From NCBI GenBank assembly GCA_944324835.1, contig CALUXV010000019.1, positions 1 through 33,503 of the forward strand: a stretch of 33,503 nucleotides of DNA, read 5' to 3'. The translations under genes were made by a program, and so were the position numbers. Shown here piece after piece: positions 15,755 through 24,364 of this stretch (the stretch's first letter is position 1; every line of letters begins with the position of its first letter). The notes below the pieces were generated by a model. That model did no database searches. It saw only the letters and a program-made list of their open reading frames with translations, and was not told the DNA's origin. The stretch is from Candidatus Gastranaerophilales bacterium. Lineage in GTDB: Bacteria > Cyanobacteriota > Vampirovibrionia > Gastranaerophilales > Gastranaerophilaceae.

Positions 15755-17677
15755 ATGGGAATGGCTGCATCACAAGCCAGATACTTAGCCCTAACAGCCA
15801 GAAAGACTAACGTTGAATATGAAGGTCAACAAATTAACCAGTCAAGATTAATTCTTGCCAACCGTACAGCAGACCTGTTTAATCAAATGTTAGGCCTTCA
15901 AGTACCTACGGCTCCTTCAAGTACTGATTTTACCAAATTACAGTATACATTCAGTGACGGTGTTAATGATTCTATTCTTGACAATTATTATCAAATAGGC
16001 GAACCAAATAGTGATTACAACTATGTTGTCACAATAAGCCATTATGAAAACATATATACTGGCTCAAGAAGATTATTAAACGACCCTCAAATACAAGCGG
16101 TAAAAACAGACAAGTATTCCTATGATCCAACATCGAACCAAAGAAATGTTACAGTTAGAGCAGTAATGACCCCAACTCAAACTGGTAATGGTTCTTATAT
16201 TATCACAGACAGCAATGGGCTAAGGCACACATTTGTGCCGGTTGACAATAACAACTCTGAAGACAGAGCCAAAATAAATGCAATCACCGGCACAGATCTT
16301 GTTGCAGATTATTTCTCTTATAATGAAGCTGCAGATAATTATACCTACACATCAATTGATACTACTCGCAGTGCACAAAGTGTAAACTTAACATCATTTA
16401 CAAATGCAGGTGGCGGAAATTATACATATAATGGCCTAACCTACGCTCTAGTTGATTTAACAACATTAGATACAGAAGATCAACAGTATAAAAATATGTA
16501 CGCTGTATATGGTTCAGATTTCGCAGCAGATGTTGCAAGAGTTAAATCCGGCGGAGTTGCATCAAATAAATATTATAAATCAACAACAACAGAATCATAT
16601 GCTAAGAATTTAGATGGCACAAACAGTGCAACAACAACTGATATTTATGATGTAACTAATACTCAATCAACATACAATAAAGTCGACACCTCTGACAGTG
16701 CTCAACTGGAAGCATTAATGGAAGTATATGGTACCGATTACAATCAAGGCGATAGTTATTACGTTATAAATATTGGCGGCGTAAATAATTATGTCAGTGC
16801 AAATGAAATAAACCTCGGGAAAACATCATTAGAACACGAAAATGCAACCGTATTACAAAGTAACGCTTCAACCGTTTTTTATAAAGATACCGATGGAAAC
16901 TATGTCAAAGAATCTGATTTGCAAAATACAACAGTTGGTTCTAAATTAACTTTTCATACTGCAACTTATGCACCTACATTCTCTGACTTTAGTTATATTG
17001 GTAATCTGCGTCTAACACAAGTAACCAGTGAAGATTACGAAAAAGATAGCACCATATCTACAGAAATAGAACAAATAATAGAAGATATGAGAGGCATAAA
17101 TGGCAGCACGGATGCAGCCGAAAAATTTTCGAAATGTTTTGATGAAAATGGAGAATATATTGGCGGTATTTACTCCTTTGAAATGAATGGCACAAAATAT
17201 TACACAACAGAATTTGATTTACAAGAATCTGCTCAAAGCGCGTATGATGAAGACGCAATTGCAGATAATGGTATTGACGGGCAGCAATCAAAACTCGCAT
17301 ATTATCATGCATCGTATGTAAATACTTTGGTTTCAGAAACTAAAAAAGCATTATTAGAATCTGATGGCAATGGAAGATTCTCAACTCTTAAACTTGAAGA
17401 TGATTCAACAGTTTATACTTTGAATGTCGAAACAATTACGGATGAAGCGGCATACAATGATGCAATTAATCAATACAACTATAAACAAACAGAATATGAT
17501 AAAGCAGTAACTGATATTAATGCGAAAACAGAAATTATTCAAGCTCAGGATAGAAATTTGGAACTTAGACTTGAACAATTGAATACAGAACAAAGTGCGC
17601 TTCAAAACGAAATGGAAGCAGTTAAAAAAGTAGTTGATAAAAATATTGAACTCAGTTTTAAAACATTTGGCGGATAA
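15755..17677 (+). CDS. large protein with helical ends and variable Ser/Thr/Tyr-rich middle
   Basis: Function unknown. I chose the ATG at 15755 (640 residues) because AAAGGAAG lies 8 bases before it; a TTG 24 bases upstream is open but would place that ribosome site inside the gene. The first 45 residues (MGMAASQARYLALTARK, then ADLFNQMLGLQ) are amphipathic helix. The middle (about 60-520) is rich in Thr, Ser, Asn and Tyr and contains loosely repeated YGSDFAAD / YGTDYNQGD segments. The last 75 residues form a coiled coil (ELRLEQLNTEQSALQNEMEA, then KTFGG). There is no cleavable signal peptide. This layout, conserved helical termini around a variable beta-rich core, is that of flagellin or hook-associated proteins, but no flagellar motif is certain. 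I associate the N-terminal motif with Gastranaerophilales. It is followed by its own terminator. Confidence 0.6.
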   Translation: MGMAASQARYLALTARKTNVEYEGQQINQSRLILANRTADLFNQMLGLQVPTAPSSTDFTKLQYTFSDGVNDSILDNYYQIGEPNSDYNYVVTISHYENIYTGSRRLLNDPQIQAVKTDKYSYDPTSNQRNVTVRAVMTPTQTGNGSYIITDSNGLRHTFVPVDNNNSEDRAKINAITGTDLVADYFSYNEAADNYTYTSIDTTRSAQSVNLTSFTNAGGGNYTYNGLTYALVDLTTLDTEDQQYKNMYAVYGSDFAADVARVKSGGVASNKYYKSTTTESYAKNLDGTNSATTTDIYDVTNTQSTYNKVDTSDSAQLEALMEVYGTDYNQGDSYYVINIGGVNNYVSANEINLGKTSLEHENATVLQSNASTVFYKDTDGNYVKESDLQNTTVGSKLTFHTATYAPTFSDFSYIGNLRLTQVTSEDYEKDSTISTEIEQIIEDMRGINGSTDAAEKFSKCFDENGEYIGGIYSFEMNGTKYYTTEFDLQESAQSAYDEDAIADNGIDGQQSKLAYYHASYVNTLVSETKKALLESDGNGRFSTLKLEDDSTVYTLNVETITDEAAYNDAINQYNYKQTEYDKAVTDINAKTEIIQAQDRNLELRLEQLNTEQSALQNEMEAVKKVVDKNIELSFKTFGG

Positions 17678-17720
17678 TAATTAAGCTATTACAATTTATA
17701 TAGAATAGGGATATAAAAAG

Positions 17721-17749
17721 CACCGAATAATAACCGGTGTCTTTTTTTT
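17721..17749 (+). terminator. intrinsic terminator of the 640-residue protein gene
   Basis: CACCG (17721-17725) pairs with CGGTG (17735-17739), followed by C and eight T residues. It lies 43 bases past the stop codon. Confidence 0.8.
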
Positions 17750-17764
17750 ATTTTAAACAACAAA

Positions 17765-17788
17765 TAAAAAGGGCTGATATTCAGCCCT
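17765..17788 (-). terminator. intrinsic terminator of ilvE
   Basis: On the minus strand AGGGCTGA and TCAGCCCT form a perfect 8-bp stem with a 3-base loop (17788-17770), followed by TTTTTATTTG. It sits back to back with the + strand terminator just before it. Confidence 0.9.
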
Positions 17789-17813
17789 GAAATCTCAACT
17801 ATTATTTTATTTG

Positions 17814-18839
17814 TCAAACTATTTTTCTCACCCAGCCATCAGGACCAGCAATTTTACCAAACTGAATACCGGTTAAAGTTTCATAAAGTTGTTTAGAAAT
17901 TGGTCCCATACCATTTTGTGAGTTTTTAAATATGATTTCTCTTCCATGATCATTAACCTTACCAACAGGCGAAATAACTGCTGCAGTACCACAAAGGCCG
18001 CATTCTACAAAATCACCTATTTCAGATAAATAAACTTCTCTTTCTTCCACTTCATATCCAAGATTTTGCGCCAAAGTCATCAAAGAGTGTCTTGTAATAG
18101 ACGGTAAAATACTTGATGATTTTGGAGTAACAACTTTGTTGTCGGCAGTTACAAAGAAGAAATTAGCACCGCCTGTTTCTTCAACTTTAGTACGGGTTTG
18201 AGGATCAAGATACATATTTTCGTTGAACCCTTCATTATGAGCTGTAACTATCGGGTACAAACTCATTGCATAATTCAATCCGGCTTTTATATGTCCTGTT
18301 CCATTAGGTGCAGAACGGTCATAATCACTAACTTTAAGAACCAAAGATGAAGCACTGCCTTTTTTGAAATAAGGGCCTACAGGAGATGCAAAAACTCTAA
18401 ATTGATATTCTTGAGCAGGTTTCACACCCATTACAGGACCTGTTGCAAATAATACAGGGCGAATATATAACGCAGCTCCTGTACCAAACGGCGGAACATA
18501 TTCCAAATTGGCTTTAACGGTTTGTTCAACGGCATCAACAAATCTCTCTACCGGAAATGGCGGGATTTCTAATCTTACAGCAGAATCATACATCCTTTGC
18601 GCATTCATATCCGGCCTGAATACAACAACATGACCATCTTGTGTTGTATAAGCTTTCATACCTTCAAAACAAGTTTGACAATAATGTATAACACCGGCAC
18701 ACTCACTGATTGCAACCATAGAATCTTCTGTTATACATCCATTATCCCATTTACCATCTTTATAGTTTGATACGTATCTTTTATCAGTTTTATAATAACC
18801 AAATCCAAGATTTTCCCAATCAATATTTTTCTTTTCCAT
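17814..18839 (-). CDS. ilvE: branched-chain amino acid aminotransferase
   Basis: PLP-dependent fold-type IV aminotransferase for the last step of leucine, isoleucine and valine synthesis (and the first of their breakdown). The 341-residue length fits the longer class (IlvE/BCAT2 type). The PLP lysine is K185 in TGHIKAGLNYA. The cofactor-phosphate and glutamate region VEETGGANFFF is near 219-229, and YIRPVLFATGPVMGVKP is near 125-141. FEGMKAY near 58-64 is the substrate-pocket loop. GAAGG precedes the ATG. It follows a small unknown gene after 15 bases, so the two probably share a transcript that stops at the strong hairpin downstream. Identification is firm. Confidence 0.95.
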   Translation of the reverse strand: MEKKNIDWENLGFGYYKTDKRYVSNYKDGKWDNGCITEDSMVAISECAGVIHYCQTCFEGMKAYTTQDGHVVVFRPDMNAQRMYDSAVRLEIPPFPVERFVDAVEQTVKANLEYVPPFGTGAALYIRPVLFATGPVMGVKPAQEYQFRVFASPVGPYFKKGSASSLVLKVSDYDRSAPNGTGHIKAGLNYAMSLYPIVTAHNEGFNENMYLDPQTRTKVEETGGANFFFVTADNKVVTPKSSSILPSITRHSLMTLAQNLGYEVEEREVYLSEIGDFVECGLCGTAAVISPVGKVNDHGREIIFKNSQNGMGPISKQLYETLTGIQFGKIAGPDGWVRKIV

Positions 18840-18854
18840 ACAAGGCCTTCTTTC

Positions 18855-19106
18855 TTATTTTACACCCTTTTCTCTAATTATTCCCATTCTCTTTAAACCT
18901 TTTGATAATATTGTAGCCATTTTCTTTGTAGATGCCTGCATAACAATCTTATCTTCTCCAATTTTAAAATTAGTTGTAACACCTTTTCCTTTAATCAATT
19001 CACGAACATTATTGAATAAATAAGGTTTATGTTTATTGTTTTTACCTAGAACCGTAATATTATAATTAGAAGATTTTGGGAGTTTTCCCATTGAAACTTT
19101 TACCAT
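18855..19106 (-). CDS. small conserved-looking protein of unknown function upstream of ilvE
   Basis: 83 residues, basic, with no membrane segment or signal peptide and no motif I recognise. It starts MVKVSMGKLPKSSNYNITVL and ends with SKGLKRMGIIREKGVK. It reads as an alternating strand-helix protein, and the Lys-rich ends could bind nucleic acid. AAAGGG lies at good distance before the ATG and the gene is 15 bases from ilvE, so it is very likely expressed and co-transcribed with it. Whether it regulates ilvE cannot be told. Confidence 0.7.
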   Translation of the reverse strand: MVKVSMGKLPKSSNYNITVLGKNNKHKPYLFNNVRELIKGKGVTTNFKIGEDKIVMQASTKKMATILSKGLKRMGIIREKGVK

Positions 19107-19168
19107 AATTGCCCTTTCTTAATATCCATACATTTTAATCAAATCACATAAAGAAATATTTTGTTGAT

Positions 19169-19858
19169 TTATTGTTTAATTGTTACATTAGGAAACAATA
19201 AATTTGAAATATTTTTAAAATCCGGAATAATATTATCTACCCAATTTATACTTTCATAATAACTTTTTTCTTCCATAGAAGTGACCGCAATAATTTTCCC
19301 TATTCCGGCACGATATGCTGCTTCAATCCCGGATTGTGCATCTTCAAATACCACGCAGTTTTTTGGTGATAAACCTATTTTTTGGGCGGCAATAAGAAAA
19401 ATATCAGGATTTGGTTTCCCGGGAATTGTTCCATCAGAGTAAACTATTTTATCTAAATCGAACCAGTTAGACAATTTAAAATTTTCTATATAAAAATCTA
19501 CATTATCCTTTTCTGACATTGTAGCGATAGTACGTGGAATATGATTTTCTTTCAAAAAATTCAAAAATTCTATAGCACCTGGAGCAAGATGAAATAATTC
19601 CGGAGAACGTTTACACATATCACGGTAATGAGATTCTTTTTCTTTTGCCAATTGTATAATTTCATTTACAGGGAGTTTTTTACCAAGAGCATATTCTATA
19701 ATATCGGCATTTGTTCTTCCGAACATATATCTTTTCATTTCATAATCAGAAAACGGTTTGCCGCGCAGTTTTTTAGAAAAATCTATCCACGCATCATAAT
19801 GGAGACGTGAATCCCAGAATAACGTACCATTAAAATCAAATATTACTCCTTCAATCAT
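19169..19858 (-). CDS. HAD-superfamily phosphatase / beta-phosphoglucomutase-like
   Basis: A 229-residue HAD hydrolase of subfamily I with an alpha-helical cap inserted between motifs I and II. Motif I is DFNGT (D8 nucleophile), where the usual second aspartate, the general acid/base, is Asn10. Motif II is the TIATMSE region near 115-121. Motif III is the Lys of GKPNPDIF, and motif IV is VVFEDAQSGIEAA. The GKPxPD and FEDxxxG signatures fit beta-phosphoglucomutases and sugar-phosphate phosphatases. The start has AGAGGA 12 bases upstream. It begins 19 bases after the PPC-domain gene, so the two may be co-transcribed. The Asn substitution would slow hydrolysis in a classic HAD, though I recall DFNGT in related Firmicute proteins, so it may be a subfamily trait. 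Confidence 0.85.
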   Translation of the reverse strand: MIEGVIFDFNGTLFWDSRLHYDAWIDFSKKLRGKPFSDYEMKRYMFGRTNADIIEYALGKKLPVNEIIQLAKEKESHYRDMCKRSPELFHLAPGAIEFLNFLKENHIPRTIATMSEKDNVDFYIENFKLSNWFDLDKIVYSDGTIPGKPNPDIFLIAAQKIGLSPKNCVVFEDAQSGIEAAYRAGIGKIIAVTSMEEKSYYESINWVDNIIPDFKNISNLLFPNVTIKQ

Positions 19859-19877
19859 TATATTTTATTTCCTCTTT

Positions 19878-20423
19878 TCATCTATCTGCAAAATCGTAAA
19901 CATTTAATCCTATCTCGGAATCAAATTTTCGTTCAATTTTGGCATTTTGATAAGTTTCTATTTCGAATTCCGCTGCACCATTAATTTTGGCATTTAAAAG
20001 ATGACCGGCAACAGAGTTATATTCACTGTTACCTAAAGTTATATGAATATGCAAATATTCAAGATTATCTTTTAAAGAAATATTCCCCGTAAGATTAGAT
20101 ATTTCCATTTGTTCAGAAAAAGTTTTATCAACATATTGTTTAGTTTCAGGATTAAAAAAACGTAAAGTCACAGAATTTACGGCCCCTATACCTGAAATTT
20201 TACCGGCTTTTATCTTTTGGGTTTTAACAAAATCAGTTAATGATTCCACAATTTCACTATGATTTTTAAGACTTATAATGTACTTATTCCCGTATTGTTT
20301 TGCATCCCAGGAAGTCCCATGAATAACTTTTCCGTATTCACCATTTATTTTAAAAATTAAAAATAATGCCAAAATAACTATTAGTGCATTAAATATAAAA
20401 AATAATATTCTTGGATTTATCAT
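19878..20423 (-). CDS. membrane-anchored PPC (DUF296) domain protein
   Basis: The C-terminal part (about 45-165) matches the plant and prokaryote conserved PPC/DUF296 fold, a trimeric metal-binding beta domain. It has GKISGIGAVNSVTLRFFNP and the histidine cluster H125, H127 (YLHIHITLG) and H141 (AGHLL). Unlike typical stand-alone prokaryotic members, this 181-residue protein begins with an uncleaved-looking hydrophobic segment at about 6-24 (ILFFIFNALIVILALFLIF). The domain should therefore be held at the outer face of the inner membrane. GGGGG before the ATG supports this start, so the anchor is real and not read-through. The function of prokaryotic PPC proteins is not well established, so none is claimed. 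Confidence 0.75.
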   Translation of the reverse strand: MINPRILFFIFNALIVILALFLIFKINGEYGKVIHGTSWDAKQYGNKYIISLKNHSEIVESLTDFVKTQKIKAGKISGIGAVNSVTLRFFNPETKQYVDKTFSEQMEISNLTGNISLKDNLEYLHIHITLGNSEYNSVAGHLLNAKINGAAEFEIETYQNAKIERKFDSEIGLNVYDFADR

Positions 20424-20481
20424 TCTAATACCCCCGATGAAATTAATAATACCATAATCTTTTAACCTGTAAAAATAAAAA

Positions 20482-20510
20482 TTAATAACTTTAATTTTTT
20501 TTGCTATAAT
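20482..20510 (+). promoter_or_regulatory. predicted promoter of glf
   Basis: TTAATA (20482-20487), 17-base spacer, TATAAT (20505-20510), giving a leader of about 27 bases that contains AGGAAGGAAA. Confidence 0.5.
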
Positions 20511-20543
20511 TTAAAGCGTAAATATAATAGGAAGGAAAGCATA

Positions 20544-21635
20544 ATGAAAAATTTAATAGCAGGTGCGGGTTTTGCAGGTGCAACTTTAGCAAATTTATTG
20601 GCTAATAAAGGTGAAGAAGTTTTAATCATTGACAAAAAAGACCACATTGCCGGCAATAGTTATGATTACCGTGACAAAAACGGTATTATGATTCATAAAT
20701 ACGGCTCGCACATTTTTCATACAAATAATCAAAAAGTTTGGGAATTTGTTAATCAATTTTCTTCCTTTAATACCTATATGCATGAAGTTGTCGGTATAAT
20801 TGACGGAATAGAAGCTCATATTCCATTTAACTTCAATACACTTTATCAGGTTTTTCCACACACAATGGCAGAAAGAATTGAAGAAAAACTTCTTAAAACT
20901 TTCGAATATAATAAAAAGGTTCCTATTCTTGAATTTAAAAAACAAGACGATGAAGATTTAAAATTTTTGGCAGATTATGTTTATGAAAAAATATTCCTTC
21001 ATTATACAGCAAAACAATGGGGTAAAAATCCTGATGAAATTGATGGAGCTGTAACAGCAAGAGTTCCGGTATATCTAAGCAAAGATAACAGATATTTTCA
21101 AGATAAATATCAAGGTATTCCACTAAACGGGTATACCAAACTTGTTGAAAATATGCTAAATCACCCGAATATAAAAATAAAATTGAAAACTGATTATAAA
21201 CATATAAGTTATAAATCAGATAGAATATTCTATACCGGTTCAATTGATGAATTTTTTGATTATAAATATGGATATCTTCCATATAGAAGTGTTAATTTCA
21301 AATTTGAAGAATATGACAGAGAATTTTACCAATCACATGCCTGCATAAATTATCCTAATAATTATGATTTTACACGAATTCATGAATATAAACATTACTT
21401 GAATGATAAATCTTCTAAAACTGTTATTGCAAAAGAGTATTCAGAAGATTTCGCAATAGGAAAAAATGAAAGATATTACCCTATTGCCAATGATGAAAAT
21501 CTTGCACTATATAATAAATATTTAGAAGACGCTAAAAAGCTTGATAATGTATTCTTCTTAGGGCGTCTTGGAGATTATAAATATTACAACATGGATCAAG
21601 CAATTGAAAGAGCGATGGGAATTAAATTAGACTAA
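20544..21635 (+). CDS. glf: UDP-galactopyranose mutase
   Basis: Flavoenzyme that interconverts UDP-galactopyranose and UDP-galactofuranose, the donor for galactofuranose in surface glycans. The 363-residue length is normal. The N-terminal FAD-binding motif is AGAGFAGATLANLLA at 6-20. GSHIFHT near 55-61 and YTAKQWGKNPDEIDG near 155-169 are family signatures. TARVPVYLSKDNRYFQDKYQ and the C-terminal FLGRLGDYKYYNMDQAI segment with the flavin- and UDP-binding arginines are present. AGGAAGG precedes the ATG. It converges with a glycosyltransferase 9 bases away with no terminator between, so the two transcripts may overlap at the 3' ends. Confidence 0.95.
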   Translation: MKNLIAGAGFAGATLANLLANKGEEVLIIDKKDHIAGNSYDYRDKNGIMIHKYGSHIFHTNNQKVWEFVNQFSSFNTYMHEVVGIIDGIEAHIPFNFNTLYQVFPHTMAERIEEKLLKTFEYNKKVPILEFKKQDDEDLKFLADYVYEKIFLHYTAKQWGKNPDEIDGAVTARVPVYLSKDNRYFQDKYQGIPLNGYTKLVENMLNHPNIKIKLKTDYKHISYKSDRIFYTGSIDEFFDYKYGYLPYRSVNFKFEEYDREFYQSHACINYPNNYDFTRIHEYKHYLNDKSSKTVIAKEYSEDFAIGKNERYYPIANDENLALYNKYLEDAKKLDNVFFLGRLGDYKYYNMDQAIERAMGIKLD

Positions 21636-21644
21636 TTATTTAAT

Positions 21645-22745
21645 TTAAAATTTTATAAAAAAAGCAATACAAAGTATTAATAAAAAAACTCCAAATATAA
21701 TTGTTAATACTAAAAATAAATTGAATAATTTTTTATATTTAAAACATCTTTCAAATGTTGTATTATGAAATTCCTGTGTAAGATTAAGAAAATCGTTATA
21801 AGATAAACCATATCTTTTTTGTACCAAATCAAAACCTTTTTTATCTTTTAAAAAATTTATAATCTTATGGTAACCCCAGGATTTTTTTGCATCTTTTTTC
21901 ACATAAATCGCCATACGGCCTAAAAAATATGGTATCGTATCAGGATATGGTTTAATTCCTGTTTGTTTTATTTCTTTTTCAAACATTTTTTCTAACAAGT
22001 TAATATCTTTTATTTTAAGAAATGAGTCCATTACATTTTCAAATTCTAATGATTCTCTTAATTCAGTTTTAAAACTTTTTGAAGATATATTTGTTTTGTT
22101 ATGAAATCTTCGATATAAAATAAGTTTGTCATCCAATACAATATTTTTAACCCCATTTATTATCATATCAATATGCATTTTAAAATCTTGATTATTTACA
22201 ATAGAATAAGGTAGAGGAAGTATAGCTTTTAAATCTTTGCTTCTAACAGCCATCCCCGGCGAAGATACAAAATTTCCATATAAAAATGCATGTCTTAATT
22301 GTTCTATTTCCGGTCTGTCAAACGAATAATACTTTTTAGAGACAATGCTTTTGTATTTTTTATTATTTTCATCAATAAGTATCAAATTACAATAAACAAC
22401 GCCAATATCAGGATTTTTTTCAAATGTACCTAAGACTTTTTCCAGATAATTAGGAGCCATCATATCATCTCCTGCAAGTAAAATGATAAATTCTCCTTTT
22501 GCTTCTCTGATTGCACTATCTAAACTTGCATTAATTCCTTTATTATATTCCGATTTTAAATATTTAATGCGGCTGTCTTTTATTTCTTGAATTTTATCAA
22601 AAGTTTTATCAGAAGAATAATCATCATTAACAATTATCTCAATATTAGAATACTTTTGATTGATTACACTATTTATTGAATCTTGTATATATTTTTCTTG
22701 GTTATAAGCTAGAATTATTACAGATACAAGTTTATCTATAGGCAT
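21645..22745 (-). CDS. family 2 glycosyltransferase with a C-terminal membrane segment
   Basis: GT-A fold glycosyltransferase. [20 protein letters not shown] is the start of the catalytic domain, [14 protein letters not shown] near 35-48 the nucleotide-binding segment, and LAGDDMMAP (G92-D93-D94) the metal site. The C-terminus ends with one hydrophobic helix at about 343-363, which should tether the enzyme to the cytoplasmic side of the inner membrane. The start overlaps the end of the sugar aminotransferase by 14 bases, so translation is coupled. With glf opposite it belongs to an O-antigen- or capsule-like glycan pathway. The donor sugar is unknown; an amino sugar from the neighbouring enzyme is an inference. 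Confidence 0.87.
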   Translation of the reverse strand: MPIDKLVSVIILAYNQEKYIQDSINSVINQKYSNIEIIVNDDYSSDKTFDKIQEIKDSRIKYLKSEYNKGINASLDSAIREAKGEFIILLAGDDMMAPNYLEKVLGTFEKNPDIGVVYCNLILIDENNKKYKSIVSKKYYSFDRPEIEQLRHAFLYGNFVSSPGMAVRSKDLKAILPLPYSIVNNQDFKMHIDMIINGVKNIVLDDKLILYRRFHNKTNISSKSFKTELRESLEFENVMDSFLKIKDINLLEKMFEKEIKQTGIKPYPDTIPYFLGRMAIYVKKDAKKSWGYHKIINFLKDKKGFDLVQKRYGLSYNDFLNLTQEFHNTTFERCFKYKKLFNLFLVLTIIFGVFLLILCIAFFIKF

Positions 22746-23820
22746 TGACTATCTCCACAACTTTATCAATATCATTGTTATCCATTACAGGTGATATCGG
22801 AAGTGAAATAATAGTTTTGTGTATTTCTTCAGATATTGGATACGATAAATTATTCCATTCTTTATAAGCCATTTGTTTATGAGGAGGGGTTGGATAATGT
22901 ATTATTGTCTGAATATCATTTTCCCCTAAATATTTTTGGAATTCATCTCTGTTTTCTGTCCTTACCGGGAATACATGCCAGACATGTGCTGATTCATCAT
23001 AAGTTTCAGGTAAAGTAATAAGAGGATTTTTTATATTTTCTCTATAATACTTAGAAATTTCACGTCTTTTTTCATTATCGCTATCAAGATATTTAAGTTT
23101 TACGTTTAAAACTGCAGCCTGTATTTCATCAAGGCGTGAATTAATACCTTTATATATATGGTGATATTTTCTGTCACTGCCATAATTTGCTATTGCCTTA
23201 ATTTGTTCAAACAATTCATCATCATTTGTTGTAATACAGCCCCCGTCACCAAGACAGCCCAAATTTTTCCCCGGATAGAATGAAAATCCGGAAGCATCTG
23301 ATAGGGCACCGGTTCTTACACCTTCATAAATAGCACCATGAGCCTGAGCCGAATCTTCTATAACTTTAAGATTATATTTCTTGGCTAATTCCCAAACCTT
23401 TTTCATTTGTACAGCTTGTCCATAAAGATGAACTACCATTATAGCTTTTGTTTTATCAGTAATCTTTGCTTCTATTAAATCTGGGTTAATGTTATATGTT
23501 TTTATATCCGGTTCAACAAGTACAGGCACACATCCATTCAAAGAAATTGCAAGAATTGATGCAATATATGTATTGGAAGGAACAATAATTTCATCACCAT
23601 CCGTAAATCCATATCCTTTTATTATAATATTTAAAGCATCAAGTCCATTAGCGACACCAACACAATGTTTAACCCCGCAATATTTTGCAAAGTTATCTGT
23701 AAATTCTTTATTTTTTTCTCCCTGCAAATACCAGCCGGAATCAAGTACTTCTTTTATTTCTAAATCTATTTCTCTTCTTAGTCTATTATTTATTTTTTCT
23801 AAATCCAAAAACTTAATCAT
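22732..23820 (-). CDS. DegT/DnrJ/EryC1 sugar aminotransferase
   Basis: PLP enzyme that converts a nucleotide-linked keto-sugar to an amino sugar. I place the start at 23820 (362 residues): [11 protein letters not shown] is the standard family N-terminus and GGAAG precedes it, whereas the frame is open 57 bases further upstream without a ribosome site. The PLP lysine is K185 in [14 protein letters not shown] and the PLP-ring aspartate is D156 in [11 protein letters not shown]. The sequence looks closest to the FdtB/QdtB group that makes dTDP-3-amino-3,6-dideoxyhexoses. No matching dehydratase or ketoisomerase is in this window, so that specificity is inference. Confidence 0.9.
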   Translation of the reverse strand: MIKFLDLEKINNRLRREIDLEIKEVLDSGWYLQGEKNKEFTDNFAKYCGVKHCVGVANGLDALNIIIKGYGFTDGDEIIVPSNTYIASILAISLNGCVPVLVEPDIKTYNINPDLIEAKITDKTKAIMVVHLYGQAVQMKKVWELAKKYNLKVIEDSAQAHGAIYEGVRTGALSDASGFSFYPGKNLGCLGDGGCITTNDDELFEQIKAIANYGSDRKYHHIYKGINSRLDEIQAAVLNVKLKYLDSDNEKRREISKYYRENIKNPLITLPETYDESAHVWHVFPVRTENRDEFQKYLGENDIQTIIHYPTPPHKQMAYKEWNNLSYPISEEIHKTIISLPISPVMDNNDIDKVVEIVNAYR

Positions 23821-23959
23821 AATTATTTCTTCCGCATATTTATCTTTATTATCTAATTTACTATGAAATTTGAACAATATGAATTACAACATCATTAGTT
23901 TATCATAAATATTAATATATAACATTAATATTATGAAATATAATATCTTAAATATAAGA

Positions 23960-24280
23960 TTAATATGAGAAATATTTATCAAAATCTACATCATCAAAAC
24001 AAGAGAGTAGCAAAAAAACTTCATCATCTTCATCCATTCTTTGGAAATTGTATTCATCAAAAAGCCAGAATTTAGGATTATTCCCCTTAACTCTGACTAT
24101 GTTTTTATCTTTTAAAATCGCAAGTTTTTTCTTTACTGTATCAAGCGGCAGATTCACTAATTTGGAGAGTTCAACAGCTGTAATTCCCTGTTCATTTGAA
24201 TACTTTTCAGGAGTTAAAAACATTAGTTCCAACCCAACACTTTTTAATTCTGTATCGTATTCAATATCTACTTGTCCCAT
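23960..24280 (-). CDS. small winged-helix DNA-binding protein
   Basis: 106 residues with an IclR/MarR-like helix-turn-helix: QGITAVELSKLVNLPLDTVK near 32-51 is the two-helix reader. KKKLAILKDKNIVRVKGNNP then gives the recognition helix end and wing, followed by an acidic C-terminus (MDEDDEVFLLLSCFDDVDFD). No ligand domain is present. No clear ribosome site precedes the ATG. It lies alone between the sugar aminotransferase and the NFACT gene on the same strand. The target is unknown. Confidence 0.65.
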   Translation of the reverse strand: MGQVDIEYDTELKSVGLELMFLTPEKYSNEQGITAVELSKLVNLPLDTVKKKLAILKDKNIVRVKGNNPKFWLFDEYNFQRMDEDDEVFLLLSCFDDVDFDKYFSY

Positions 24281-24364
24281 ATTACAATTTTAACAACTAA
24301 CAAGTCAAAAACATCATTTTTATAGATTATTATACTTTACAACTAAAGTTGAGTTCACATAACA

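Noticed and set aside
23821-23877. ATG start extending the sugar aminotransferase by 19 residues
   Set aside because: The ATG at 23820 has a GGAAG site and the standard MIKFLDL start; the extension is Lys/Asp-rich filler.
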